Source of the DNA: Chloroflexota bacterium
GTDB taxonomy: Bacteria > Chloroflexota > UBA11872 > UBA12225 > JAJDUF01
DNA length: 64,000 bases
Reading direction: 5' to 3'
NCBI GenBank assembly: GCA_022826725.1
Contig: JAJDUF010000020.1
Coordinates: 1 to 64,000, forward strand
Shown here: positions 42,794 to 51,145 of the stretch, one piece after another
How the letters are laid out: every line of letters begins with the position of its first letter
Numbering within the stretch: position 1 is the first letter of the stretch
Notes under the pieces: model-generated
Told to the model about the DNA's origin: nothing
Database searches by the model: none
The model's input: the letters and a program-made list of their open reading frames with translations, nothing else
Position numbers and translations under genes: made by a program

Positions 42794-43780
42794 ATGAGCA
42801 CTCGGTCGGATGGCCCGGACATCTCGGTCGTCGTCCCCGTCTATGAGGAAGCCGAGAACATCGGCTCACTGTATGGTGCGCTGAATATGCATCTGGAGCA
42901 GTTGAATCAGTCCTACGAGGTGATCCTGGTAGACGACGGCTCCAAGGACGGGAGCTGGGAGCAGCTGCACCGGCTGGCCGTGGAGCACGCTCACTACACG
43001 GCCATTCGCCTCCGCAGGAACTTCGGCCAGTCGGCAGCGCTGGCAGCGGGGATTGACCATGCGCGCGGTGCGGTCATCGTGCTGATGGATGCGGACCTTC
43101 AGAACGACCCGGCGGATATCCCCAAGTTACTCGCTGGGATACAAGAGGGGTTTGACGTTGTAAGCGGTTGGCGGGAGAAGCGTCAGGATGCGTTTCTGCT
43201 ACGTGTTCTCCCTTCCAAAGTAGCCAACTACCTGATCTCCCGTGTTACCGGCGTTCACTTGCGCGACTACGGCTGTACGCTCAAGGCCTACCGGAGCGAG
43301 GTGCTGAAGAGCATCAGGATATACGGAGAGATGCACCGCTTTCTGCCGGCGCTTGCCGACTTGAGTGGCGCGCGCATTACCGAGATTCCTGTGCAACATC
43401 ATCCGAGAAAGTACGGTCGGTCCAAGTACGGCATTAATCGGATACTCAAGGTCTTACTTGATCTGCTGACCGTGAAGTTCATCAGCACCTTTGGTACCAA
43501 GCCCATCCATGCGTTCGGATGTCTGGGCACGGTGAGCTTGTTTCTGAGCTTTGGCCTCGTGCTCTGGCTCATCTACGACAAGCTATTCCACGGGAAATAC
43601 TTGATCGAAAGTCCGCTGCTGTTGCTGGCATCGCTCCTGTTTCTGGTCGGCATCCAGTTGCTGGCGCTCGGACTTGTGGCGGAATTGGCCATACGAACGT
43701 GGTATGAATCGCAGGACAAGAAGGTCTACTACGTGCATACGGTCGTGAGCGAAGCCGATCCGTCGGCAGAAGGCCCTTAG
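42794..43780 (+). CDS. Family 2 glycosyltransferase, DPM1/ArnC-like with C-terminal membrane helices
   Basis: 328 residues. GT-A core: ISVVVPVYEEAENIGSLYGA, VILVDDGSKDGSW, and the metal-binding VLMDADLQNDPADIP. Two hydrophobic helices at about 238-260 and 270-295 anchor it in the membrane. It resembles polyprenyl-phosphate sugar transferases (DPM1, ArnC, GtrB). It transfers a sugar from a nucleotide to undecaprenyl phosphate, probably for envelope glycan. Single gene, divergent from the AAC(3)-like gene. Confidence 0.92.
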   Translation: MSTRSDGPDISVVVPVYEEAENIGSLYGALNMHLEQLNQSYEVILVDDGSKDGSWEQLHRLAVEHAHYTAIRLRRNFGQSAALAAGIDHARGAVIVLMDADLQNDPADIPKLLAGIQEGFDVVSGWREKRQDAFLLRVLPSKVANYLISRVTGVHLRDYGCTLKAYRSEVLKSIRIYGEMHRFLPALADLSGARITEIPVQHHPRKYGRSKYGINRILKVLLDLLTVKFISTFGTKPIHAFGCLGTVSLFLSFGLVLWLIYDKLFHGKYLIESPLLLLASLLFLVGIQLLALGLVAELAIRTWYESQDKKVYYVHTVVSEADPSAEGP

Positions 43781-43920
43781 CCGACGGCGGCCGGTCCCCG
43801 GACCGTAGTCCGGAGGCCGTTCCGACTGCCGGCCGGATGAGGACCGCGAGGGGACGAGCGCCGGGAAAAACAGTAGGATAAGGTGTCGCCGGTTCCCAAC
43901 GCAGAGACGGAGGAGAAGTG

Positions 43921-44388
43921 ATGAGCAGTACAGACTACGACCCCACGTGCGACGTTTGCAAGATCAACGCCCGTGAGCTACCCATCGAGGGCGGTGTGAT
44001 CTTCGAGAATGATCTCTGGCTGATCCGTCACATGCCGGAACCGTATGGGCTGCCGGGCTGGATGATGCTCCATACGCAGCGGCACGTTCCTGGCCCGGCC
44101 GACTTCAACGATGAGGAGGCGGCCAACTTCGGGCCGGCGCTGCGGCACTTCCAGCGCGTGCAACTGGAGGTTACCGGGGCACTTCGCATCTACACTGCCG
44201 GGTTTGGTGAGAGCAGCCCGCATATTCATATCCACATGGCGCCGCGCTATGCAGATCATCCCGATGACGCGCTGGCGTGGGGGGTGGCGAATCTAATGGG
44301 GGGCCGGATTCCGGTTGATCCGCAGGAGGTAGAGCGGATCACGGTGGCCTACCGCGAGGCATTGGCGACGAACGCGCCGCCGCGGTAG
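43921..44388 (+). CDS. HIT-like family protein
   Basis: 155 residues from the ATG at 43921, which follows GGAGGAGAAG; a GTG lies 3 bp earlier. The histidine triad is SPHIHIHMAPR (His-x-His-x-His). N-terminal CDVCKINARELP looks like a zinc pair as in many HIT proteins. VIFENDLWLIRHMPEPYGLPG and MLHTQRHVPGPADFNDEE complete the family pattern. HIT proteins are nucleotide hydrolases or transferases; the substrate is unknown. Confidence 0.85.
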   Translation: MSSTDYDPTCDVCKINARELPIEGGVIFENDLWLIRHMPEPYGLPGWMMLHTQRHVPGPADFNDEEAANFGPALRHFQRVQLEVTGALRIYTAGFGESSPHIHIHMAPRYADHPDDALAWGVANLMGGRIPVDPQEVERITVAYREALATNAPPR

Positions 44389-44417
44389 CGGTAATAGTGG
44401 CTCGTGGCCCTCACCTT

Positions 44418-44482
44418 GGCCCCCCCGTTGCGACGGGGGAATGTGTCGTCCCCCTGCCGCAGCGGGGGGCCGGCACCGGCCC
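44418..44482. repeat. C-like and A-like repeat remnants
   Basis: CCCCCCGTTGCGACGGGGGAA (44420-44440), then CGTCCCCCTGCCGCAGCGGG, GGGCCGGC (44448-44475). Shortened copies without the ACCATAG part. The dehydrogenase ribosome site AGAGGAGG follows. Confidence 0.6.
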
Positions 44483-44504
44483 CGTGCAGAGGAGGTAGCT
44501 CTAC

Positions 44505-45521
44505 ATGTCGCAGCCAGACCAGCCGCATATCCTTGTCCTGCCGTCCGGCGCCTTGGCGGAGGAGATCATCACGCCGCGGGCGTGGGACGTGCTGGAGTCG
44601 CTGGGCACGGTTGAGCGCAACTCGACAGGGCGGATGCCCACGGCGGAGGAGCTTGCAGCGTGGCTTCCCCGTGCTACCGCCGTCCTGACCAGTTGGGGCA
44701 CGCCGCCGTTTGACGATGCCATGCTGGCGGCCGCGCCGCAGTTGCGGATCATCGGCCACGCCGCCGGCTCCATCCGGCGATTGACGCCACCCCCGGTCTT
44801 TGCGCGGGGGATCGTCGTGACGCACGGCGCGGATGTGATCGCGCAATCGGTCGGGGAATGGGCGCTCACGACGACGCTGATGGCGCTGCGGACCGCGCAT
44901 ACGTTTGATCGGGCGATGCAGAGCGGCCAGCCATGGTCCGGTATTAAGGGCCGGTGGGGGCGTGAGCTGTACCGAAAGCGGGTCGGCATCATCGCCGCGA
45001 GCATGACTGGCCGTGCGTTTATTCGCCTCTTGCAGCCGTTCGACACGGAGACCATGGTGTATGACCCGTATCTCTCGGAGGAACGGGCCGCCGCGCTTGG
45101 CGTGCGGCGCGCGGCGTCGCTCGACGAGCTGATGGCCAACTCCGACGTGGTCTCCAACCATGCACCGACGACACCGGAAACCAACGGCATGGTCGGCGCC
45201 AGGCAGTTGGCGCTGCTGCCGGACGGTGCTCTGTTCGTCAATACGGCTCGCGCCGCCGCCATTGACTACGCGGCGCTCACCCACGAGCTACAAACCGGCC
45301 GCTTGGTGGCCGCGCTGGACGTATTTCCCCAGGAGCCGCTGGAAGACGATAGTCCCCTACACGGGCTGCCGAACGTCATCCTCAGCCCCCACGTGGCCGG
45401 CGCAACCGTCGAATCGCGCGCCCGCCTGGGCGAGGCGATGGCCGACGAGTTTGCGCGGTTCTTCACCGGCCAGCCGCTGCGCTACCAGGTCACCGACGCG
45501 ATGCTCGCCACGATGGCCTGA
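44505..45521 (+). CDS. D-isomer-specific 2-hydroxyacid dehydrogenase family protein
   Basis: 338 residues. Catalytic Arg in LFVNTARAAAIDY, Glu in DVFPQEPLEDD, His in LSPHVAGATVESR. The nucleotide loop is unusual: KRVGIIAASMTGRAFIRLL has Ala-Ser where the family has the second Gly of G-x-G-x-x-G, so cofactor binding may be altered. SVGEWALTTTLMALR is the standard hinge. It reduces or oxidises a 2-keto/2-hydroxy acid with NAD. AGAGGAGG precedes ATG 44505. Confidence 0.88.
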   Translation: MSQPDQPHILVLPSGALAEEIITPRAWDVLESLGTVERNSTGRMPTAEELAAWLPRATAVLTSWGTPPFDDAMLAAAPQLRIIGHAAGSIRRLTPPPVFARGIVVTHGADVIAQSVGEWALTTTLMALRTAHTFDRAMQSGQPWSGIKGRWGRELYRKRVGIIAASMTGRAFIRLLQPFDTETMVYDPYLSEERAAALGVRRAASLDELMANSDVVSNHAPTTPETNGMVGARQLALLPDGALFVNTARAAAIDYAALTHELQTGRLVAALDVFPQEPLEDDSPLHGLPNVILSPHVAGATVESRARLGEAMADEFARFFTGQPLRYQVTDAMLATMA

Positions 45522-45588
45522 TTCCCCGACCGACGGCATTGGCCTCCTCCCGCGCTGACACGCCGGGGAGGGAACCGACCCCTCACTC

Positions 45589-45613
45589 CGTCATTCCGGC
45601 GTGCGCCGGAATC
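45589..45613. repeat. Family D repeat
   Basis: GTCATTCCGGCGTGCGCCGG then AATCC, a variant D palindrome directly upstream of the transporter promoter. Confidence 0.65.
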
Positions 45614-45623
45614 CACGACCACC

Positions 45624-45653
45624 TTGACATCCGCTTCCAGTACCGGGTATATT
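45624..45653 (+). promoter_or_regulatory. Sigma-70-type promoter of the BtuFCD-like operon
   Basis: TTGACA (45624-45629), an 18-bp spacer, and TATATT (45648-45653): near-consensus. Transcription would begin near 45660, 228 nt upstream of the first start codon. Confidence 0.6.
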
Positions 45654-45659
45654 CTGCCG

Positions 45660-45887
45660 CTATTGAAACCGGTTAGCATTTGTGGTAGACCGAGCAGTGA
45701 TATAGCGCCCGCTGGCGTAATCGGGCGAAGCGGAACCAAGTCTGGTGGGAAACAGGAGGTGGCGATTCCAGGGGAGGAACAGTCTACATGGGAGCGGCTC
45801 CCAACCGAGCCGCAGAACGCACACTACGCAGATAGTCACCACTGAACACATCGGCAGAGCCGATACGGAGCAAGGAGAGGGATACCC
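45660..45887 (+). promoter_or_regulatory. Long structured 5' leader, possible cobalamin-type riboswitch
   Basis: About 228 nt with no convincing gene. GCGCCCGCTGGCGTAATCGGGCG (45705-45727) can fold, and GGAACCAAGTC then TGGTGGGAAACAGG resembles the GGGAA-n-GGTG-n-GAA part of adenosylcobalamin riboswitches. The invariant CCCGCAACTG part is not recognisable. A vitamin B12 or metal sensor would fit the downstream BtuFCD-like transporter, but the match is weak. Confidence 0.25.
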
Positions 45888-46964
45888 ATGAGATCAGGAT
45901 GGCGGAGATTACTGGTGTTGCTGACCATCGTTTTCGCGGCGGTGGCAGCTTGTGGCGAGCCGACGGTGCGTTACGTCGGCCAACCGCAAGCCGGACCGGC
46001 CGGTCCGGCTGGTCCCGAGGGGCCAAAGGGCGCGACCGGCGCCCAAGGTTCCCAGGGTGCGCCGGGAGCTGCCGGCGAGGCGGCGTTCAACGTGACCATC
46101 GAAAACTGCGGTTTTACCCAGACCTTCACGGCACCACCGGAGCGGGCGGTGAGTATGACGCAGCACACCACCGAGATCATGCTGGCGCTTGGCCTGCAAG
46201 ACAAGATGGTGGGGACGGCGTATCTCGACGACGCCATCCTCCCGCAGTACGAGGCGGCCTACAAGAAGATTCCGGTGCTATCGGATAAGTACCCGTCGCA
46301 TGAGGTGCTGCTCGGCGCGTCGCCGGACTTTGTCATCTCCGGATTCGCCAGTGCCTTTGCGAAACCGGAAAATGCCGGGCCGCGCGAGGACCTGCTGAAG
46401 CTCGATATCCACTCCTACCTCAGCACCGGAGCGTGCCCGGAGCGCGTGGGGCCGCTGACGATGGACGACATTTACATTGACTTCCTGAACCTGGGCAAGA
46501 TTTTCGACGTCGAAGATCGGGCTGAGGAAGTCGTCGCGTCCATGAAGCGGGAGCTTGCAACCGTCGAGGCCAAGGTCGCTGCCTTGGACAAGAAGGTAAG
46601 AGTCCTCCTGTATGACAGTGGTGAGGACAAGGCCTTCACGGCGGCCTGTTGCGGCTCGGCCAACTTGGTCGTGGAGCGGGCCGGTGGCATCAACCTGTTC
46701 AACGATCTGGAAGGGAACTACAAGAGTGCCTCCTGGGAGGTGGTCGTGGAGCGCGACCCGGAGGTCATCGTGCTCATCGAGGCCGGGTGGTCCACGTCGG
46801 CCGAGAAGGAGCAGCTCCTGCTCACGAATGAGGCTCTTGCAGACATCACGGCGGTCAAGAACAAGCGGTTTGTCGTCGTGCCGTTCAGCTCGACCTCACC
46901 TGGTGTCCGGGTGCCGACGTTGATAGTCACCCTGGCGAAGGCATTCTATCCGGACTCGTTCTAG
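45888..46964 (+). CDS. BtuF/FecB-type periplasmic-binding lipoprotein with collagen-like linker
   Basis: 358 residues. Lipoprotein signal (VFAAVAACGEP, Cys22), then TVRYVGQPQA and ten Gly-X-Y triplets (GPAGPAGPEGPKGATGAQG and on, about 36-65), then the type III binding fold. Binding fold landmarks: PERAVSMTQHTTEIMLALGL, PDFVISGFASAF, DIYIDFLNLGKIF, NLVVERAGGINLFND and SWEVVVERDPEVIVL. It binds a metal chelate, heme, siderophore or B12 and hands it to the following permease and ATPase. The same anchor-plus-collagen module occurs in the unrelated binding protein at 54120. AAGGAGAGGG ribosome site. Confidence 0.9.
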   Translation: MRSGWRRLLVLLTIVFAAVAACGEPTVRYVGQPQAGPAGPAGPEGPKGATGAQGSQGAPGAAGEAAFNVTIENCGFTQTFTAPPERAVSMTQHTTEIMLALGLQDKMVGTAYLDDAILPQYEAAYKKIPVLSDKYPSHEVLLGASPDFVISGFASAFAKPENAGPREDLLKLDIHSYLSTGACPERVGPLTMDDIYIDFLNLGKIFDVEDRAEEVVASMKRELATVEAKVAALDKKVRVLLYDSGEDKAFTAACCGSANLVVERAGGINLFNDLEGNYKSASWEVVVERDPEVIVLIEAGWSTSAEKEQLLLTNEALADITAVKNKRFVVVPFSSTSPGVRVPTLIVTLAKAFYPDSF

Positions 46965-46987
46965 CCGCTTGTACCACCTACGATGAC

Positions 46988-48106
46988 ATGCTTGTCTCGA
47001 AACGAGTCATAGCCAAGTCGGCCGACTCGCCGGTCAGTCGGCCGCTGCAACCGGTCGAGGAGCGGCGGCGCGGCAGCAGGTTACTACTGTTGCTTATGCT
47101 GCTCCTCGCCGGACTGGCACTGACCATCACCTTGGCTGTGACCATTGGGCCAGTGCCGATTAACCCCCTGACGGTGTGGCAAATCATCGGCAGTCATCTC
47201 TTCAGCACTGAGCCTGGGGAGTGGAGCCGGGCACACGATCAAATCGTCTGGCTCATCCGCTTGCCGCGGGTGCTGCTGGCGGCCGTCATCGGTGCCGGCC
47301 TGGCGGTGGTCGGCACGGCCATGCAGGCCACGGTGCGGAACCCCATCGCCGACCCGTACATCCTCGGTATCTCTGCCGGGGCCTCCATCGGTGCCGTCCT
47401 CGTGATCCTCTTCGGTCTTCAGGTCTTTGGGCTGTATTCGCTCTCCGTAGCGGCGTTCCTGGGCGCTTTGGCGGCGTTTGTGATTGTCTTTACCCTAGCG
47501 CAGCACCAGGGACGACTGACGCCGGTACGGCTCATCTTGGTCGGTGTGGCCGCGTCGTATGTCTTCTCGGCGATCACCAGCTTCCTGATCTTTCGCGCTC
47601 ACGACACGCGGCAGACCCAGGCGGTGCTCTTCTGGCTGGCCGGTAGCGTGGCCAGCGCCAAGTGGAGCTTTCTGGTGATACCCACCGTCGTCATCATCGT
47701 CGGTACGGCCATCCTGGTGCTCCGGGCACGTTCGATGAACGCGCTTGTCGCCGGCGAGGAGACCGCCGTCACGCTGGGGGTGGATACGAACCGCTTTCGC
47801 AAGGAGCTAATGGCGCTTTCTGCCTTGTTGACCGGGGTGATGGTGGCTGTCGCCGGCGCCATCGGCTTTGTAGGACTTATCATGCCGCACGCGGTCCGGC
47901 TCTTTGTCGGCGCCGACCACCGCCGGGTGCTGCCGGTCAGCGTGCTGGTGGGGGCGATCTTCCTCATCTGGGTGGATGTGCTCGCCCGCACGGTCGTCGC
48001 GCCGGAGGAGTTGCCCCTCGGGGTCATCACCGCGTTCGTAGGCGGCCCATTCTTCCTGTGGCTGCTGCGACGTCGGGGACAAGCCTTTGGAGGCAGCGGG
48101 CGATGA
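46988..48106 (+). CDS. FecCD/BtuC-family ABC permease
   Basis: 372 residues, about ten membrane helices after a 35-residue basic cytoplasmic start. Family signatures: QIVWLIRLPRVLLAAVIGAG, GTAMQATVRNPIADPYILGI, SAGASIGAVLVILF, LGVDTNRFRKELM (coupling helix), and AIGFVGLIMPHAVRLFVGAD with HRRVLPVS. It forms the channel for the substrate delivered by the 45888 protein. Its TGA overlaps the ATPase start (ATGA). Confidence 0.95.
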   Translation: MLVSKRVIAKSADSPVSRPLQPVEERRRGSRLLLLLMLLLAGLALTITLAVTIGPVPINPLTVWQIIGSHLFSTEPGEWSRAHDQIVWLIRLPRVLLAAVIGAGLAVVGTAMQATVRNPIADPYILGISAGASIGAVLVILFGLQVFGLYSLSVAAFLGALAAFVIVFTLAQHQGRLTPVRLILVGVAASYVFSAITSFLIFRAHDTRQTQAVLFWLAGSVASAKWSFLVIPTVVIIVGTAILVLRARSMNALVAGEETAVTLGVDTNRFRKELMALSALLTGVMVAVAGAIGFVGLIMPHAVRLFVGADHRRVLPVSVLVGAIFLIWVDVLARTVVAPEELPLGVITAFVGGPFFLWLLRRRGQAFGGSGR

Positions 48107-48906
48107 GACTCAGCATCGAGCATGTCTCGTGGCAGGTTGATGGTACGGCCATCCTGCGGGACACCACGCTCAGAGTAGAGCCGGGTGAGTTCGTGGGCCT
48201 GATCGGCCCGAATGGCAGCGGCAAGTCGAGCCTGCTGCGGACGATCTACCGGGTCGTGAAACCCAGTGCCGGATTGGTCACCTTGGATGAGGAGGATGTC
48301 TGGAAACTGAGTGTGCGTGAGGCAGCGCGACGCACCGCCGTCGTCTTGCAGGAGTCGCCGTCCGAGTTCGACTTCACCGTCGAAGAGCTGGTGTTTATGG
48401 GACGCACACCGCACAAGGGCCTCACGGACCGCGAAACGGACGAAGACCACCGGATCGTCTATGACGCCCTGGACCGGGTAGGTATGACGACGTTCGCGCG
48501 GCGTCACTTCTCCACTCTGTCGGGAGGGGAGAAACAGCGTGTGCTCGTCGCTCGCGCCTTGGCCCAGCAGGCTCGTTTTCTGGTGCTCGATGAGCCAACC
48601 AACCACCTCGACATCCGCTACCAGATCGAGATGCTGGACCTGGTCCGCAGCCTCGGGGTCACGGCGTTAGCCGCGCTCCACGATCTGAACCTGGCGGCTG
48701 TGTACTGCGACCGCATCTACGTGGTCAGTAAGGGTGAGATCGTTGCTGCCGGTGCTCCGGAGGAGGTCCTGCAACCGGCGCTCATCCGTGAGGTATTCGG
48801 CATTGGCTCTGAGGTGCAGCCGCACCCGCGGACCGGCAAGCCGTATCTGATCTTCTTCTCGGAGAACGGCAACGCCCCATCACAGCCAGCCGCGGCGGGC
48901 GCGTGA
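48103..48906 (+). CDS. FepC/BtuD-family ABC ATPase
   Basis: 267 residues, ATG at 48103 in the ATGA overlap with the permease. Walker A GPNGSGKSSLL, Q-loop VLQESPSEFDFTVEE, signature LSGGEKQRV, Walker B FLVLDEPTNHLD, and H-loop AALHDLNLAAVYCD. It energises import by the two preceding proteins. The last 15 residues (SENGNAPSQPAAAGA) are an extra tail. Confidence 0.95.
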   Translation: MRLSIEHVSWQVDGTAILRDTTLRVEPGEFVGLIGPNGSGKSSLLRTIYRVVKPSAGLVTLDEEDVWKLSVREAARRTAVVLQESPSEFDFTVEELVFMGRTPHKGLTDRETDEDHRIVYDALDRVGMTTFARRHFSTLSGGEKQRVLVARALAQQARFLVLDEPTNHLDIRYQIEMLDLVRSLGVTALAALHDLNLAAVYCDRIYVVSKGEIVAAGAPEEVLQPALIREVFGIGSEVQPHPRTGKPYLIFFSENGNAPSQPAAAGA

Positions 48907-48984
48907 TAGAGCCGAACAGTCGTGCCTCCGGCTGACCGGAGCCGCACGATCAAATGGCAAAGGCGGTGCGACTCAGGCCAGCCG

Positions 48985-49839
48985 CTACGACCCGTCCTCG
49001 AGAGCGGGGCGCTTGTGCGGCCGGGCGGCCGGGGGACACGTGTAGTCCGCAACCACTTGTCCGTCCACGAAGTGCTCTTCCACAATGCGATCCAGCATTG
49101 GCGGTGTCAGCGCGCAATACCAGGCGCCTTCCGGGTAGACCACCATCACCGGACCGAGGTTACAGGGGTAGAGGCAGCCGGTCTGCGTCGTCCGCACCTG
49201 CTCGGGACCGGAGTTCAGTCCGCGTTTAGCTAGCCGGTCGCGGAGCTGGCGGTAGAGGTCACCGGCGAGATAGGTCGAGCAGCGGGGACCGAGGCAGAAG
49301 AGCGCATGGTAGCGGTGGAGCGGATTGGCCGACCAGCTCGGATCGCCGCGATCCACAGGCGCCCCAACCCGCACGTCGGACTGCCGTTCGGCGGCTGCCA
49401 CAACCTGACAGACGGCCGCACCCAGGGCCGCGTGATCGCCAAGCGTATCCGCCAGCAGCACTTCGATTTCTAACTCCGGGTGCCGCCGGAGCCAGCGCCG
49501 AATGACTTTCGGTAGCCAAATGCGAGGCGAGCGATCCATCGGCACAAAGACCGGCACAACCAATATGCGCCGCGCACCGGCAGCCGCGCAAGCCTGGAGT
49601 GTGGACCACAGGACCGGAGTCCCTTGGTCCAGGAAGGCCCCTTCGACACGATGGTAGCGCCCGGTGGAGCGGACCGCTGCAACCATGCGGTCCAACTCTT
49701 CACGGGCGAAGTCGCCATAGCCACCTTTGCCCAACAGCAACACCGTATCGGGCCGCTGTCCATCGGCCACGTCCGTGTCAGTGCCCGGCTGCGCCGCTGC
49801 GGACACCACGGCTTGGTGCGTGGCTGCAATATCACTCAT
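48985..49839 (-). CDS. CbiX-type sirohydrochlorin cobaltochelatase fused to a 2Fe-2S ferredoxin-like domain
   Basis: 284 residues. N-terminal half (about 30-150): VLLLGKGGYGDFAREELDRM, HRVEGAFLDQGTP, RRILVVPVFVPMD, as in CbiX/SirB chelatases, although the usual HG metal ligand motif reads GKGG. C-terminal half (about 190-275): ALFCLGPRCSTYL, TTQTGCLYPCNLGPVMVVYP, a thioredoxin-like 2Fe-2S ferredoxin with four Cys. The fusion points to cobalt (B12) or siroheme metallation, but the Lys for His change leaves the metal open. It is divergent from the 50000 gene, under the promoter at 49914-49942. Confidence 0.75.
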   Translation of the reverse strand: MSDIAATHQAVVSAAAQPGTDTDVADGQRPDTVLLLGKGGYGDFAREELDRMVAAVRSTGRYHRVEGAFLDQGTPVLWSTLQACAAAGARRILVVPVFVPMDRSPRIWLPKVIRRWLRRHPELEIEVLLADTLGDHAALGAAVCQVVAAAERQSDVRVGAPVDRGDPSWSANPLHRYHALFCLGPRCSTYLAGDLYRQLRDRLAKRGLNSGPEQVRTTQTGCLYPCNLGPVMVVYPEGAWYCALTPPMLDRIVEEHFVDGQVVADYTCPPAARPHKRPALEDGS

Positions 49840-49842
49840 GAA

Positions 49843-49986
49843 GCGTCTCTCTTTCTGTCGGAGGATTTCAGTGCCAGGAAGTCATGGGTACTTGGCCTGA
49901 CAGGCATCAAGGCATTCTATCGCAAAGTATTCGCATTAGCAACTTGCCGTGCGCTGCCGGCAATGCCATGATAGGGCGCCTGAGGC
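49843..49986. repeat. 144-bp duplicated intergenic promoter block (copy 1)
   Basis: Matches 61087-61230 over 144 bp with no gaps and about 13 differences. In both places a minus-strand gene lies left and a plus-strand gene right, and the block fills the gap between them. It includes the promoter and operator-like sequence listed next. Confidence 0.9.
49914..49942 (-). promoter_or_regulatory. Promoter of the cbiX-like gene with overlapping operator-like sequence
   Basis: On the minus strand: TTGCTA (49942-49937), 17-bp spacer, TAGAAT (49919-49914). TTGCTAATGCGAATA overlaps the -35 and resembles the TGATAATGCG and CGCTAATGAC sequences in the promoters at 51029 and 54003. It is conserved in the copy at 61158-61186. 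Confidence 0.55.
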
Positions 49987-49999
49987 GAGAGGTGCGACA

Positions 50000-50956
50000 G
50001 TGACAGAGATGATGCGGCGCGTGGGCAAGCACGCGGGCGTGGGGAACGTCGTCTTGGAGCACGTGCCGATTCCCGCGGTCGGCCCGGGGCAGGTGCTCAC
50101 GCGAACGCACGTCAGCCTGATTAGCCGTGGCTCCGAGCTATGGCGGCGCTACGAACTGGCGGAGGCGGTGCCGCCCAGCATGATGGGGTACTCCACGACC
50201 GGGATCGTGGAGCGCGTCGGTGCAGGTGTCACCGGCATCGCGCCGGGCGACCGGGTGGTGGCAAGTGCCCCCCACGCCGAGTACTCGCTGGTGGACAATG
50301 TGCAGCCGCTCGAGGCGCGGCTCTCCTTCGAGGCGGGCACGTTTCATCCCCTCAGCACCAGCAGCGCCGGCTGGACACGGGCGGCGGGGATTACCGCTGC
50401 GGATCGAGTCGTCGTGCTCGGCCAGGGGATTGTCGGCAATCTGGTGATGCAGTTTGCACGACGCTATCGGCCGGCCCAACTCATCGCCGTGGATGCGCTT
50501 GATCTCCGGTGCCGGCTGGCGGCGGAGGTTGGCGCACCAGCAGTCGTCCACGCCGGGGAGCAGGACCCGGTCGCGGCGGTGCGGCGCCTGACCGGTGGTG
50601 AGGGCGCAACCATCGTGATTGACTGCGTGGGTGGACGGGCGGGGGTGCAGTCCTTTGCCCAAGCGCAAGATATGCTGGCGCCGGACGGTCTACTCCAGTT
50701 GATCGGTGCCTACCACGGGAAGCCGCTGCCGCTGGATGCGTCGAAGATCATGGGTAAGCGCCTGCGCGGCGGCTACCCACCTGATAGGGACCGCGCGGCC
50801 ATGGGGCGCGCGGCGATGCTGGCACTGGCAGCGGGCGAGGCCCGAGTGCAGCCGTTGATTACGCATCGGTTCGACGGGCAGGAGGCCAAGCAGGCATTCG
50901 ACTTCCTGTACGAGCACCCGGAGCAGGCGCTGGGGGTGTTGTTCCGCTGGGCGTGA
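50000..50956 (+). CDS. Medium-chain dehydrogenase/reductase (zinc-type fold, zinc-less)
   Basis: 318 residues from the GTG at 50000 (GAGAGG upstream; an ATG at 49949 lies inside the duplicated promoter block). GroES-like half: VGPGQVLTRTHVSLISRGSE, MGYSTTGIVERVGAGVTGIA. Rossmann half: RVVVLGQGIVGNLVMQFARR, VIDCVGGRAGVQS. Neither catalytic nor structural zinc ligands are visible. Similar proteins sit in catabolic clusters as keto-reductases. Substrate unknown. Confidence 0.85.
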   Translation: MTEMMRRVGKHAGVGNVVLEHVPIPAVGPGQVLTRTHVSLISRGSELWRRYELAEAVPPSMMGYSTTGIVERVGAGVTGIAPGDRVVASAPHAEYSLVDNVQPLEARLSFEAGTFHPLSTSSAGWTRAAGITAADRVVVLGQGIVGNLVMQFARRYRPAQLIAVDALDLRCRLAAEVGAPAVVHAGEQDPVAAVRRLTGGEGATIVIDCVGGRAGVQSFAQAQDMLAPDGLLQLIGAYHGKPLPLDASKIMGKRLRGGYPPDRDRAAMGRAAMLALAAGEARVQPLITHRFDGQEAKQAFDFLYEHPEQALGVLFRWA

Positions 50957-51028
50957 GCGGTGGGAAGGCGACGCCGCCCAACTTCCTCATCCTGGAGGCC
51001 CCATCGCCGAACCACGCGACTAGACTCC

Positions 51029-51058
51029 TTGACTAATGATAATGCGTTGCAATATAAT
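51029..51058 (+). promoter_or_regulatory. Promoter of znuACB with a Zur-like operator in the spacer
   Basis: TTGACT (51029-51034), 18-bp spacer, TATAAT (51053-51058). The spacer starts with AATGATAATGCGTTGCAA, an AT-rich partial palindrome typical of Fur/Zur-type boxes (TGATAAT core). A repressor here would cover the promoter, as expected for zinc-repressed uptake. TTGACTAA-n-TAATG-n-TTG is shared with the promoter at 54003. Confidence 0.6.
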
Positions 51059-51145
51059 CAACCGGGTGTATCCAGTTGCTCAACAGTGCGGTTTTCGCGG
51101 GAGCACACTGGGGAGAACGGTCAGTCAGAGGGAGGAACGCAACCG

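Noticed and set aside
43790..43840. Terminator after the GT2 gene
   Set aside because: GGTCCCCGGACCGTAGTCCGG can fold but lacks a T-run and a clean stem; not strong enough to list.
47662..48102. ATPase gene starting at 47662
   Set aside because: The upstream part is an antisense-like frame within the permease; the ATPase starts at 48103 in a typical ATGA overlap.
50960..51145. Earlier start for znuA
   Set aside because: It would place the promoter and operator inside the gene; the signal peptide and ribosome site fit the ATG at 51146.
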